Below are positions 17,501 through 25,500 of a stretch of 64,000 nt of DNA, one piece after another (the stretch's first letter is position 1; the number at the start of each line of letters is the position of its first letter). The stretch lies in the NCBI GenBank assembly GCA_038318565.1, contig JBBQCI010000008.1, forward strand, positions 1 to 64,000. The letters run 5' to 3'. Made by a program: the position numbers and the translations under genes. This stretch comes from UBA11346 sp038318565 (GTDB lineage: Bacteria; Planctomycetota; UBA11346). Below the pieces are notes generated by a model. It was not told where the DNA came from and ran no database searches. It saw nothing but the letters and a program-made list of their open reading frames with translations.

Positions 17501-17858
17501 AAGCGTCCTCACCATCATCGGCAACTTCGGTTCCCTCTGGAGGCGGAGCGACCATGCGCGCCTTGATCTCCAACAGGGTGGCAGCCAGGACGACGAAATC
17601 GCCGGCCGCCTCAAGATCGAGGGTGGTGCCGGCGGCGGCGGCAACCCACGCGGCAAACTGGTCGGCAATAACGGTGACCGGCAGATCGGTGATGTCGACT
17701 TCAGCTCGCCTGACCAGGTACAGCAGCAGGTCCATGGGACCATTGAACTGGTCGAGCGAAACGGTGATACCCAGGTCGCCCGCAGGCGTGCCGTCATCGA
17801 CGACCGCGGTGGCGGTCGGTGGCGGCAACGGATCTAGGCCGTCCGGGCCATCAGGCAT
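14523..17858 (-). CDS. scpA: ScpA (kleisin) fused to a membrane helix and an Ig/macroglobulin-like exterior domain
   Basis: One uninterrupted frame of 1111 residues, over four times normal ScpA length (about 240-270). Residues about 30-275 look like a complete ScpA: F-N-G-P-M-D-L-L-L-Y-L-V-R near the N-terminus, A-A-T-L-L-E-I-K-A-R-M in the middle, and a C-terminal winged helix (I-A-R-V-G-I-V-M-A-V-L-E). ScpA links the SMC heads and ScpB in condensin. Residues about 390-785 form a long Pro/Ala/Val/Glu-rich linker with a run of about 11 prolines. A hydrophobic helix at 790-810 is followed by 301 residues of beta-rich sequence resembling Big_5/alpha-2-macroglobulin N-terminal modules (T-C-V-F-T-P-A-G-V-L-P, F-A-P-G-Q-T-Y-R-L-T-V). 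Topology would put the kleisin inside and the C-terminus outside. The fusion is seen directly; tethering of condensin is inference. An annotator's alternative would be a lost stop between two genes, but no start or ribosome site suggests a second gene. Confidence 0.82.
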   Translation of the reverse strand: MPDGPDGLDPLPPPTATAVVDDGTPAGDLGITVSLDQFNGPMDLLLYLVRRAEVDITDLPVTVIADQFAAWVAAAAGTTLDLEAAGDFVVLAATLLEIKARMVAPPPEGTEVADDGEDAFDPRTGLIRKLLVYRAAKEAAFDLDHRDDAQRLRHHRGHREVVPDDASEIDAWELKDVGPGTIANLWFDLLKRIDGLGPRTVLVDDVPMVVRMAQVVEDMRSRGEGRLSELFTIDNGPIARVGIVMAVLECTRQRILRVNQAEQYGDVRIAFRPEDDRAVGSGDPGPPDTLPKRQRRPPLVTWDGAAAPDSDAPLGDEDPTAENEEQRFLRELESTVGVERLLHRAADLERGFISWWEETHPGEPLPHGVVKPEPPPPLPPPPEAKPMVVASSTDAPVKPRRQPKTPALPTEAVPAIPAAAIVAATPAAEAPEIPLPQPGSPSIIPDFPAGVIEATPSPAAEPIAQRGQATPSFDIVPLVVEHAVVVPEVVHVVDAPATVEALTPSNPPAEVPEAVVLPGPEIIDVAEPSVTAIQSVTEATESATAAHVEVATASPTAVEASAPVNAAVAPIEPSSESLSESAGQDLAGAHDAIAPNADPVLTLTPEEPVIAALPEDVVASVTRDVVAEIPPVPEPEPLSEPVSASGEADRHESSIGASFESNDSVFSLEAVAIPPIQDVVAVPQADVIEQPPFVEPVAMVSPPAEAIDSPAVAAEPLAHDPSPVATPRADSPSTADRASLVAGPPPDPLPPPPPPPPPPPRPVQTANTPPTPAIQTTPSKPAQMPRPRHLKLAALTALWVVSTVGLVAWFQRPASVLTISGPHDSVVARDAEISWALNLPLDAEHLAEASLPVVDPPTAGSVAWRDERTCVFTPAGVLPAAGSVSVRFDDKLRARGGFRFDAKNLPSLTVRTLPAVSVADPSILLPAFGEGRIDLALSRVPADPAALLAAVAISPAVSLRKEIVDGHLRLSGPFAPGQTYRLTVADTVPGRADDRPLAWQGDIVMPQRTPGARLAGGVGRVAAIEAVNLGWVTVENAAGAREVVRFTPALGDSPSRAELPPWLLGAGENHLQLRWPGGSGEVTITRHDLPMVPADGAPALLGGTLPVVSVR

Positions 17859-17955
17859 GGCGGCAGGCTAATCCATCGCCGCACAATGCTACTCGGGGTC
17901 GGTACACACCGAACATCGCGTGATCACGGGGAGCCCGCCGTAATCGGAGACGCCC

Positions 17956-19221
17956 TTACTCGTTGCCGGCGTCGTAGCCGCGTGCCGGAGTTGTCCGGGG
18001 ATCCTCGAACACCGGACGACCAGCATCGCCGGCCATCGGAACGCTGCGGTCGCCAAAGGCGCGATACGAATCATCCCACATAAAGCGGGCGAGGGCCGCC
18101 CGGAAGTCCTTCCATTCCTTGCCGGCATAATGCACGAACCGGCGCATATCGGCGTTCAGCTCGGCGGTCTCGGTCCTACCATGTTCAATGAAGAAGCGAT
18201 CCATGTCGGCGCGCAGCAGAATGCCGAGCCCGACGTTGGAGCGCCAATAGCGACGGACATCGTCCTGGAGTGGACCCCATTCACGTTCGTATACTCGAAA
18301 GAAATCGTCGACATCGGCCACCAGTCGTGGCAGGGCTTCGACCTGGGCCGGGAAGAAGCGCTCAAGATCGTCGATCAGCTTGAGGGCATCCTCGCCAATG
18401 CCCTCGCCAAAGCGGGCGATGTCGTCTCTCAACCGGGCCAACTCCCACGGCGGCAGCTGGGCCCAGCGATAGACGTCCGCGATCAGCCTGGGTGGCATCG
18501 CCTGAACCTCATAGGCGACATACCGATTGAAGTCGACGACCAAGTACCGGCCATCAAGCGCAGCGGCGGCACGGAACCTGCGCAGATCCTGACGCAGACG
18601 GACACCCTGGCCACGCTCCCACTCCATGAAGGCGTCACTGGCCTTGACCATGCGTCGCCCTTCGCGGTCACGCCAAGCGAGGAATGTGCGCACGTCGATC
18701 GAGAGGTTAGTCGCTTCCCAGTCGAGCCACTCGTAGGCCTGACGGATATCCTTGCGCAACGGCAGCCACTCACGGTTCTGCCATTCGACGAAGATGCACA
18801 CATCACGGACGAGGCGGTTCCACTCGACATCCGAATAGGAGAAGAACCTCGAAATGTCATCACCCAGCTTGGGAAAATTCTGCACCTGATAGCCATAATA
18901 GCGGGCGGCGTCGTCAACCAGCTTGGCGATCGTCTCACCTTCATAGGCAAACAAGGCAGCTGTCTCGTCGGTTAGGTTCCACCATTCACGATGCCGCCAC
19001 TCGAGGAAGGCTGCGACGTCGATCGGCAATTCCTGGGTGCGCAGCTTCTGGTCGATGGCATAGCGTCGGAGGTCGCGCTTGAGCTGTTCGTACTCGACCA
19101 CTCGGGCTTGACGAAAGCGGGTCAGGTCGTCACGCGTCTCGTTGCGCTCGGCGCGACTGCCGCAGGCCGGCAGGACGAGCAGTGCGAGACAGGCAAGCAG
19201 GCAGGCGAGCGACCGGTACAT
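17956..19221 (-). CDS. Lipoprotein built of nineteen 18-residue repeats
   Basis: 421 residues. Lipoprotein signal with lipobox L-P-A-C20. From residue 37 to 380 the chain divides into nineteen consecutive repeats, seventeen of exactly 18 residues and two of 19. Consensus: (F/L/V)-x-(W/Y)-x-x-x-E-x-x-x-L-x-x-D-(I/V)-x-x-(F/Y). Leu at position 11, Asp at 14 and an aromatic at 18 are the most constant; proline often occurs at 9 or 10. The last 41 residues are not repetitive. Eighteen residues equal five turns of alpha helix, so every repeat presents the same face. First gene of the run that continues with the ScpA fusion, tldD and tldE (97 bp gap to scpA). No known family recognised. Confidence 0.85.
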   Translation of the reverse strand: MYRSLACLLACLALLVLPACGSRAERNETRDDLTRFRQARVVEYEQLKRDLRRYAIDQKLRTQELPIDVAAFLEWRHREWWNLTDETAALFAYEGETIAKLVDDAARYYGYQVQNFPKLGDDISRFFSYSDVEWNRLVRDVCIFVEWQNREWLPLRKDIRQAYEWLDWEATNLSIDVRTFLAWRDREGRRMVKASDAFMEWERGQGVRLRQDLRRFRAAAALDGRYLVVDFNRYVAYEVQAMPPRLIADVYRWAQLPPWELARLRDDIARFGEGIGEDALKLIDDLERFFPAQVEALPRLVADVDDFFRVYEREWGPLQDDVRRYWRSNVGLGILLRADMDRFFIEHGRTETAELNADMRRFVHYAGKEWKDFRAALARFMWDDSYRAFGDRSVPMAGDAGRPVFEDPRTTPARGYDAGNE

Positions 19222-19358
19222 CGCGGTTCATGCTCGCCAGCGAGCGGAGCGGGCCAAGTCGCCGGATCGGGCGGTGTCCTCTGTGTGTCAATGACGATCC
19301 GGTTCTCCAGTCCAGCACACTCCATTGCGCTCTGGATCCGCCTCCTATCGTTCGCCCC

Positions 19359-19465
19359 GCACAGCCGGACCCCGGGAGTCAGTGGCTACCGAATCTGGTC
19401 AGGCCTTGACGGGAGCAGCCATAAGGCGGCCGCAGGCGTCCCGGGTCATCTGGCTGTGCATTTTT
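19359..19465 (+). ncRNA. ffs: Signal recognition particle RNA, small bacterial type
   Basis: Contains the SRP RNA helix 8 hallmark: TGGTCAGG (19396-19403) followed by GGGAGCAGCC (19411-19420), matching the conserved GGUCAGG...GGAAGCAGCC of 4.5S RNA that binds Ffh. The ends pair: GCACAGCC (19359-19366) with GGCTGTGC (19452-19459), and further in CCCGGGA with TCCCGGG, giving the long hairpin expected for this RNA. A T-tract (19461-19465) follows at once and should act as terminator. Length of about 100 nt is normal for the 4.5S class without an Alu domain. It lies in the gap between the divergent lipoprotein and panD genes. Confidence 0.87.
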
Positions 19466-19468
19466 CCT

Positions 19469-19498
19469 CCGGGCCCGCCGCGCATGCGGCGGGCCCGG
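19469..19498 (+). terminator. Perfect 13-bp hairpin between ffs and panD
   Basis: CCGGGCCCGCCGC and its exact complement enclose a GCAT loop; the weak T-run TCTTT follows. It lies 20 nt before the panD start codon. It may add to ffs termination or limit read-through into panD. Confidence 0.5.
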
Positions 19499-19518
19499 TC
19501 TTTAGACGAGGTGGCGAC

Positions 19519-19869
19519 ATGCTGCGCGAGATGCTGACCGGCAAACTGCACCGTGGCACCGTGACCGAGTGCCGCCTCGACTACGAGGGCAGCCTGACCG
19601 TCGACCCGGACCTGATTGATGCCGCTGGCATGCTGGTGAACCAGAAGATCCAGGTGCTGAACATCAACAACGGCAATCGCATCGAGACCTACATCATCTC
19701 CGGCGATCGCGGCAGCCGCCAATTGATGGTCAATGGCGCTGCAGCTCGACTGTTTCACAAAGCCGACCGCATCATCGTCTGTGCCTTCGGATACATGGAC
19801 GACGCCGAGGCCCGCGCCGTGCGCCCGAAGATCGTGCTGCTCGACGAGCAGAACCGGACCATCGGTTAG
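19519..19869 (+). CDS. panD: Aspartate 1-decarboxylase precursor
   Basis: 116 residues. Makes beta-alanine from aspartate for pantothenate and CoA synthesis, using a pyruvoyl group formed by self-cleavage. The cleavage site G24-S25 lies in the expected context Y-E-G-S-L-T-V-D, and the catalytic lysine region M-L-T-G-K-L-H-R is present at the N-terminus. Start ATG 19519 has a weak GAGGTGG ribosome site upstream. The much longer open frame that includes it covers the SRP RNA and is rejected. No other pantothenate gene is in view. Confidence 0.93.
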   Translation: MLREMLTGKLHRGTVTECRLDYEGSLTVDPDLIDAAGMLVNQKIQVLNINNGNRIETYIISGDRGSRQLMVNGAAARLFHKADRIIVCAFGYMDDAEARAVRPKIVLLDEQNRTIG

Positions 19870-19890
19870 CCTACCTTCCGCATTTCGCTA

Positions 19891-19944
19891 AACAGCTGGC
19901 GCAAAGACACAGCGGCGCGTTAAGGCTAGCGTAATCCAGCTGTT
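19891..19944. other. Structured stretch after panD
   Basis: AACAGCTGG (19891-19899) and CCAGCTGTT (19936-19944) form a perfect 9-bp stem around 36 nt that holds smaller inverted repeats. No T-tract follows. It could stabilise the 3' end of the panD transcript. It does not match a riboswitch class I can name with confidence. Confidence 0.3.
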
Positions 19945-20081
19945 ATCCCCTGTTGGTGAAGGCCCCATTCCTCTCAGCTCCTTCGACCCTCTGGGACTCC
20001 TGTGAATTCGAATGCGTTTTCTAGTCCAGCAAGGTCGACGTTGGTCGGACTATCCCCCAGCAGCGTCAAGCCAGCAACGCA

Positions 20082-20107
20082 AAAACCCCCGTCAACGACG
20101 GGGGTTT
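20082..20107 (-). terminator. Intrinsic terminator of the nusA-infB-rbfA-gpsA operon
   Basis: A GC-rich stem (ACCCCCGTC / GACGGGGGT) with an AAC loop is flanked by A-runs on the left and T-runs on the right, so it should terminate in both directions. It lies about 30 nt past the stop of the last operon gene. Confidence 0.85.
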
Positions 20108-20137
20108 TGCTGTATCTGCCGATCTCGGCGGATGCGC

Positions 20138-21022
20138 TTACTGGGGCAGCCAGTTCACGCCGAACGAGATGACGACGCTTCCGCTGTCCTGGTTGCTATC
20201 GCCGTAATTGTCGCGGATGTCCTTGTCCATCCAGTACGAGCCTTCGATCTCGACGAAGCCGAACAGCTCCTCGAACATCATCGGCAGGGTGGCGCGTCCA
20301 CCGAGCACGACGGTGGTCAGGCCGCTCTTATCCTCGCCCCCGACAAACTGTCGGTATTCACTGTCACCTGCGTTGATCATCTGCCAGAATGACAGGTCAA
20401 CGGTGTTGTATTGGATCAGTTCCCGAGCGCCCAAACCGGCACGGAAGGCGCGCCACTGGGTAGAGAGGTTCTGCTGGAATCCACCGCCGACTTCGACGCC
20501 TTCGACCGGCAGAGCCCACCACGCATCCAGACCCAGCCACTTCTGCTTATCCTTGAGGTAGTTGTTGTAGCCATCGGCATAGACGTCGCGCTGATTCGGG
20601 TAAGTGATCCATTCGAACGATGGGATGATCTGCAACAGCGGCACGGCGGCATCACGCGGATCGCGGAACTCAATGACCCAGTCCAGCCTCAGCTCGGTGC
20701 GCAGCAGTTCACCGGGGCTGTTGAGATTGTCATCGCGCGAATAGTCGGTGCTCTGGCCGAGAGCCCAGTCGGTATTCAGGGTAACACCAGCACCGTAAGC
20801 CCGGAAGGCGCCGTTGATGCCGACCGTGGTGTCGTCAGCCACCACGCGGTAGTCATCGGTCAACTTACTTTTGACGTCGGATTCGACGGCAATGTGGTAG
20901 TCAGAAGTGCTTCCAGGAGCAGCGCCAACAACGAGTGGGGCGAAGGCGAACTCGTGATCCAAGGCGGCGGCGGAGCCGGCGGCGCAGAGGGCGAGGATCA
21001 CGGGGACGATTGGACGAGTCAT
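20138..21022 (-). CDS. Putative outer-membrane beta-barrel-like protein
   Basis: 294 residues with a signal peptide (M-T-R-P-I-V-P-V-I-L-A-L-C-A-A-G-S-A-A-A, cleavage near residue 20). The mature protein alternates hydrophobic and polar residues, is rich in Tyr/Trp/Gly, and ends with a probable final strand (V-V-I-S-F-G-V-N-W-L-P-Q), all consistent with a small outer-membrane barrel. No named family recognised. It overlaps the gpsA stop by 4 nt (ATGA) and is the last gene of the operon before the terminator. Confidence 0.65.
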   Translation of the reverse strand: MTRPIVPVILALCAAGSAAALDHEFAFAPLVVGAAPGSTSDYHIAVESDVKSKLTDDYRVVADDTTVGINGAFRAYGAGVTLNTDWALGQSTDYSRDDNLNSPGELLRTELRLDWVIEFRDPRDAAVPLLQIIPSFEWITYPNQRDVYADGYNNYLKDKQKWLGLDAWWALPVEGVEVGGGFQQNLSTQWRAFRAGLGARELIQYNTVDLSFWQMINAGDSEYRQFVGGEDKSGLTTVVLGGRATLPMMFEELFGFVEIEGSYWMDKDIRDNYGDSNQDSGSVVISFGVNWLPQ

Positions 21023-22014
21023 GCGTCATCTTCCTTAGGGGCACGGGAAAGGAGCAGGTGCAATGCCTGGGCGACCGGAACGGACTCCCAGATGACGGAC
21101 GTCACTTGGGATGCGATCGGCAACTCGACACCCATTTGGCGTCCGAGCTCGACCGCCGCACGGCAGGTCCATGCACCTTCGGCCACGGTGCTTATGTGGG
21201 CCAGAAAGTCCATGGGGTTTTCTCCCCTGGCGAGCGCGAGGCCCATTGCACGGTTCCGGCCGTGCGGCGCATAGCAGGTCGTCATTAAATCGCCCACTCC
21301 AGCAACCCCGGCAAACGTCGCATCCTGGGCTCCCATCGCGCGTCCGAGCCGGCGCATTTCAGCCAGTCCTCGAGCGACTAGGGCGGCACGGGCATTATCA
21401 CCCAGACCAAGCCCTTCGCACATCCCGCTGGCAACAGCGATGACATTCTTCAACGCGCCGCACAACTCGACCCCGATGAGGTCAGTCGAGGTATAGATGC
21501 GCATGCGTGGACCATGCATCACCTCGACGAGTTGATGGCAGGTCGCCGGATCGCCGGCGGCGACTAGGCAGGCCGGCAGCCCGCGGATGATCTCAACGGC
21601 ATGGCTCGGTCCTGACAGCACGGCCAATGGACGGCCCGCGAGTTCAGCAGCCAAAATCTCACTAACCCGGAACAGCGAACCCTGTTCAAGACCCTTGGCC
21701 AGGGACACCAGGGGGACGTGCTGCGGAACATGATGCAGTTGGCGCGCCATCGCCCGGGTGTGCTGGGTCGGCACGGCCCACAGAATCAGATCCGCGTCGG
21801 CCATGACGGCCGAATCACTGCTGAGGGTTATACTTGCTGGAAAGATGGCATCCGCGCAATGCGGATGACACCTGGTACGCGCCAGTTCCGCGACCTTGGC
21901 AGGATCCCTGCCCCACAGGACGACCGGCGAGCGGGCTGCGGCAAGTGCGGCTGCCGCCGTGCCCCATGATCCGGTCCCGACGACCACGACCCTGGGGGCA
22001 GCGCCTTCAGGCAT
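21019..22014 (-). CDS. gpsA: NAD(P)H-dependent glycerol-3-phosphate dehydrogenase
   Basis: 331 residues from ATG 22014. Reduces dihydroxyacetone phosphate to sn-glycerol 3-phosphate for phospholipid synthesis. N-terminal Rossmann motif V-V-V-V-G-T-G-S-W-G-T-A; L-S-G-P-S-H-A-V-E; catalytic-lysine region E-L-C-G-A-L-K-N-V-I-A; substrate-binding G-L-G-D-N-A-R-A-A-L. The start overlaps the rbfA stop by 8 nt, which supports it over the upstream in-frame ATG. Coupled to the outer membrane protein downstream. Confidence 0.93.
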   Translation of the reverse strand: MPEGAAPRVVVVGTGSWGTAAAALAAARSPVVLWGRDPAKVAELARTRCHPHCADAIFPASITLSSDSAVMADADLILWAVPTQHTRAMARQLHHVPQHVPLVSLAKGLEQGSLFRVSEILAAELAGRPLAVLSGPSHAVEIIRGLPACLVAAGDPATCHQLVEVMHGPRMRIYTSTDLIGVELCGALKNVIAVASGMCEGLGLGDNARAALVARGLAEMRRLGRAMGAQDATFAGVAGVGDLMTTCYAPHGRNRAMGLALARGENPMDFLAHISTVAEGAWTCRAAVELGRQMGVELPIASQVTSVIWESVPVAQALHLLLSRAPKEDDA

Positions 22015-22429
22015 CGTCCGTGTCTTCAATGACTGGATCGGTCGGATCGGCAGCTGGCGGTTCTGGCTTCTCGCCATGGTCAGCATCGGTGCGCCTGGCG
22101 CGGCCGATGATCTCGTTCATTCGCTCGCGCTTCTGTTCGCGGTCGTCGTAGCTGAATTGGAGGTCGGGCACCAGACGCGTGCGCACGACCTTGGCGTAGC
22201 CCGTGCGGATGAAGCCGCGGGCGCTGGCCAGGGCGTGCTCGGCCAGGGTGCGTTCCTTCGCACCGCCGAACACGGTCCAGTATGCCGTCACCGACTGCAA
22301 GTCGCCGGTCATCTCGACCCGGGTGATGGTGACCATGCCGATACGCGGATCAGCCAGGCCGCGTACCGCCGTGGCGATCTCGCGGTGGAGGAGCGAGGTG
22401 AGGCGCTGCTGGCGGGTAGGAGCTGGCAT
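22007..22429 (-). CDS. rbfA: Ribosome-binding factor A
   Basis: 140 residues. 30S maturation factor with a type-II KH-like fold: N-terminal R-L-T-S-L-L-H-R-E-I-A, then D-P-R-I-G-M-V-T-I-T-R-V-E-M-T, and V-P-D-L-Q-F-S-Y-D near the end of the fold. The last 30 residues are an acidic, Pro-rich tail. It follows infB, the classic gene order nusA-infB-rbfA. Confidence 0.92.
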   Translation of the reverse strand: MPAPTRQQRLTSLLHREIATAVRGLADPRIGMVTITRVEMTGDLQSVTAYWTVFGGAKERTLAEHALASARGFIRTGYAKVVRTRLVPDLQFSYDDREQKRERMNEIIGRARRTDADHGEKPEPPAADPTDPVIEDTDDA

Positions 22430-22504
22430 AGGTTATCCGGTCGTCCGATCAGCGTCAGGTCGTCCGAACCATCCTGCATGAGGATGGAAGGGCGACCCGA
22501 TGCG

Positions 22505-25500
22505 CTAGGACGCAGCTGCCTTCCTGGGGACCTTCTCTTTCACGTAGAACTCCATCACATCGCCAACCTTGATGTCCTGGAAGCCTTCGACGGTCAAGCC
22601 GCACTCGAAGCCTTCGCGGACCTCTTTGACGTCTTCCTTGAAGCGGCGCAGGGATCCCACCTTGCCGACATGAAGAATGTTCGAATCACGCGTGATACGC
22701 ATGAAGGCGTCGCGACGGGCCAGGCCGTCGGCGATGCGCAGGCCGGCGACGACGCCGGTATTCGAGATCTGGAAGGTCGCTTTGACTTCGGCGTGGCCAA
22801 TGACGTTCTCGCGCGTCTCGGGCTCGAGCATGCCAGCAGCAGCCATCTTCAGCTCGTCAAGCAGCTCGTAAATGATCGTGTAACTGCGGATGTCGACGCC
22901 GTTGTCGTCGGCGATCATGCGCGCTTTGCTGTCAGCCACGACGTGGAACCCGAGCACCGTCGCCCGACTGGCGACCGCCAGGGTGACGTCGCTGGAGTTG
23001 ATGCCACCGACACCGCTATGGATGATCGCCACGCGAACATCCTTGCTGGTCAGATCGCTGATCGTCTTCTGCAGCACTTCCAGCGAACCGGACGCGTCGG
23101 CTTTCACGACCACACGCAGTTCCTTCTTCTTCGAATCGGCGATATCACCGAGAATCGAGGAGGAGGTGATGTTCTTGGCCTTGGCCATCAACTCGCGTTC
23201 ACGCTGCTTCTGGCGACGCACCTCGGCGGCTTCAGAGGCGGCCGGGATGTCGGTCATGACTCGGAAGTTGTCACCAGCACGCGGCAGTTCATCGAGGCCG
23301 ATGACCTCAGCGGCCGTCGACGGACCCGCTAGCTCGGCGCGCTCGCCCTTCCAGTTGGTCAGGCTGCGGACTCGGCCGTAAGCGGTACCGGCGAGTACCA
23401 CGTCGCCGATCGCCAACGAACCGCGCTGCACCAGGAAGGTCGCGGTGACACCCTGGCCGTCACTGCGATGGGCTTCGAGCACGGCGCCCGATGCGGGGGC
23501 GAAGTGGTTGGCCTTCAGTTCCTTGATTTCGGTCTCAAGCGCTAGGCGCGAGAGCAGATCGTCGATGCCCTGACCGGTCAGCGCACTGGTGCGCACCACC
23601 CCGACCTCACCGCCCCATTCCTCGGCCTGCAGGCCCTGTTCGGCGAGCTGGCGGATGACCGTCTCCTGGGCTGCAGGAGTGGCTTCCGGCTTGTCGCACT
23701 TGTTCATCGCGACGACGATGGCGAGTCCGGCGGCCTTGGCGTGGTTGATCGCTTCGATTGTCTGCGGCATGCAGCCGTCGACCGCGTCGACGACGATAAC
23801 TGCGATATCAGTGATCTTCGAACCGCGGGCGCGCATCTCGGTGAAGGCCTGGTGGCCGGGCGTGTCGATGAACGTCACATCCATACCGTTGGGCGCGGTG
23901 ACCGTGTACGCACCGATATGCTGGGTGATGCCACCAGCCTCGCCAGCGGCGATCTCGGTCTTGCGAATCGCATCGAGCAGGCTGGTTTTGCCGTGATCGA
24001 CGTGACCCATGATGACCACCACCGGCGGACGCGGAGCGAGATCTTCGTCCTTGTCGACGTTGACGATCTGGGTCTCGGCCTCGATCTCCTCGTCGGCGTC
24101 CTTCGCCTCGGTGACGGTGACTGTCTTCTTGAATTCCTGGGCCAGCAACTCGACCTCGGGCCTGTCGAGCACCGAGTTGATGTTGGCCATGATGCCAGCC
24201 ATGAACAGCTTGGCGATGATGACGCTGACTTTGACGCCGGAAGCTTCGGAGAATTCGCGCACAGTGCAGGGCACGGCGATCGAAAACTCGGTCACACCCG
24301 AGATGTCCTCGTCCAACGACGAACGCAGGCGACGCCGGGTGAGATGGCCCTCTTGCTGGGTCGGATCTTCGCCAGGAGCCGGCTTGCCGTCCTTGGTCGG
24401 TCCACGGGCGGGCCCGCGGTTCGGCCCACGGTTCGGGCCGCCGGGTCCACGGTTCGGGCCGCCGGGTCCACGGTTCGGGCCACCACCAGGACCGCGCGAT
24501 GCGGGCCCACCAGGACCGCCAGGCGTCTTGGTGCGATCGATGGTACGGAAACCGGGGCGCTTGGCGGCCGCCTTGGCTTCGGCAACCTTCTTGGCCATCT
24601 CCATGTTGCGCTGGATGTTGGCCTGGATCAGTCGACGGCGGTCTTCGGCCGACAACGGCTGATCGCTGGCGGCGGGCGCACCCGCGGCCGCCGCTGGAGG
24701 AGCTGGCGGCTTCAGAATGGTCTTGCTCGAATGATCGCCACGCTCGTGCGTCTGCTTGGCCATGCTGGCCAGCTTCGAACCGACGCCTGCGACGGTCTTG
24801 AGCACGGGAGAGGGCACAGCGGCCTTGACGACCGGGGTCGGAGGCTTGGGAACCAACGCGGCAGCCTTAGGCGGCTCGGACGTCGGGGTCAGTTCTATCG
24901 GTGCATTCGCTGTGACCTGGTCGGCCGGCGGGTTCGCTGGCGCGGTGGCGGCAGGTTCGACGGGAGCCGGTGGCGCAGCCTGGGCAGCGGCGGCGGCGGC
25001 TACCGTCTGAGCGGCTTCACGGGCGGCGGCCGTAATGGCCTTGTGGGCCGACAGCTGATCGGAGATGCGCTTGGCTTCAGATTCGCGACGCTGCAGCTCT
25101 TCTTCGGCTGCGATACGCTGGCGATCGAGATCCTGACGGACGCGCTCATCCTCGTCCAGGCGCCGGCGCTCGGCAGCCTCGTCGGCGATACGCTTGGCAT
25201 CATCCTCGGCCTGGCGACGGGCCAGCTCCTCGGCGTGCTTCTTACGTTCATCGACCAAACGACGTTCTTCGTCGACCTTGGCCTTGGCGACCTCTTCCTC
25301 TGCCTTCTTCTTGCGCGTCTCCAGACCCTTCTTGGCCTGGAGCTTCTTCTGATGCTTCTCTTCGTATTCCTTGGCAATGATCGGGGTGAAGGGCTTGCCG
25401 TCAGCCAACTCCAGTCCGTCACAAGCCAGGATGCGCGTGACCTCAGCCTCCTTGAGTACCGATTCGGTGCCCTTGGTCAGCTTGATCTTCAGGTCGACCT

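Noticed and set aside
19891..19960. Possible cyclic-di-GMP riboswitch after panD (contains CGCAAAG)
   Set aside because: Only that short motif matches; the paired segments and tetraloop-receptor of the class cannot be found, and the element lies downstream of a gene rather than in a leader.
24430..24481. Repeat array of 21 bp
   Set aside because: It encodes the Gly/Pro/Arg/Asn low-complexity region of IF-2 and needs no separate explanation.
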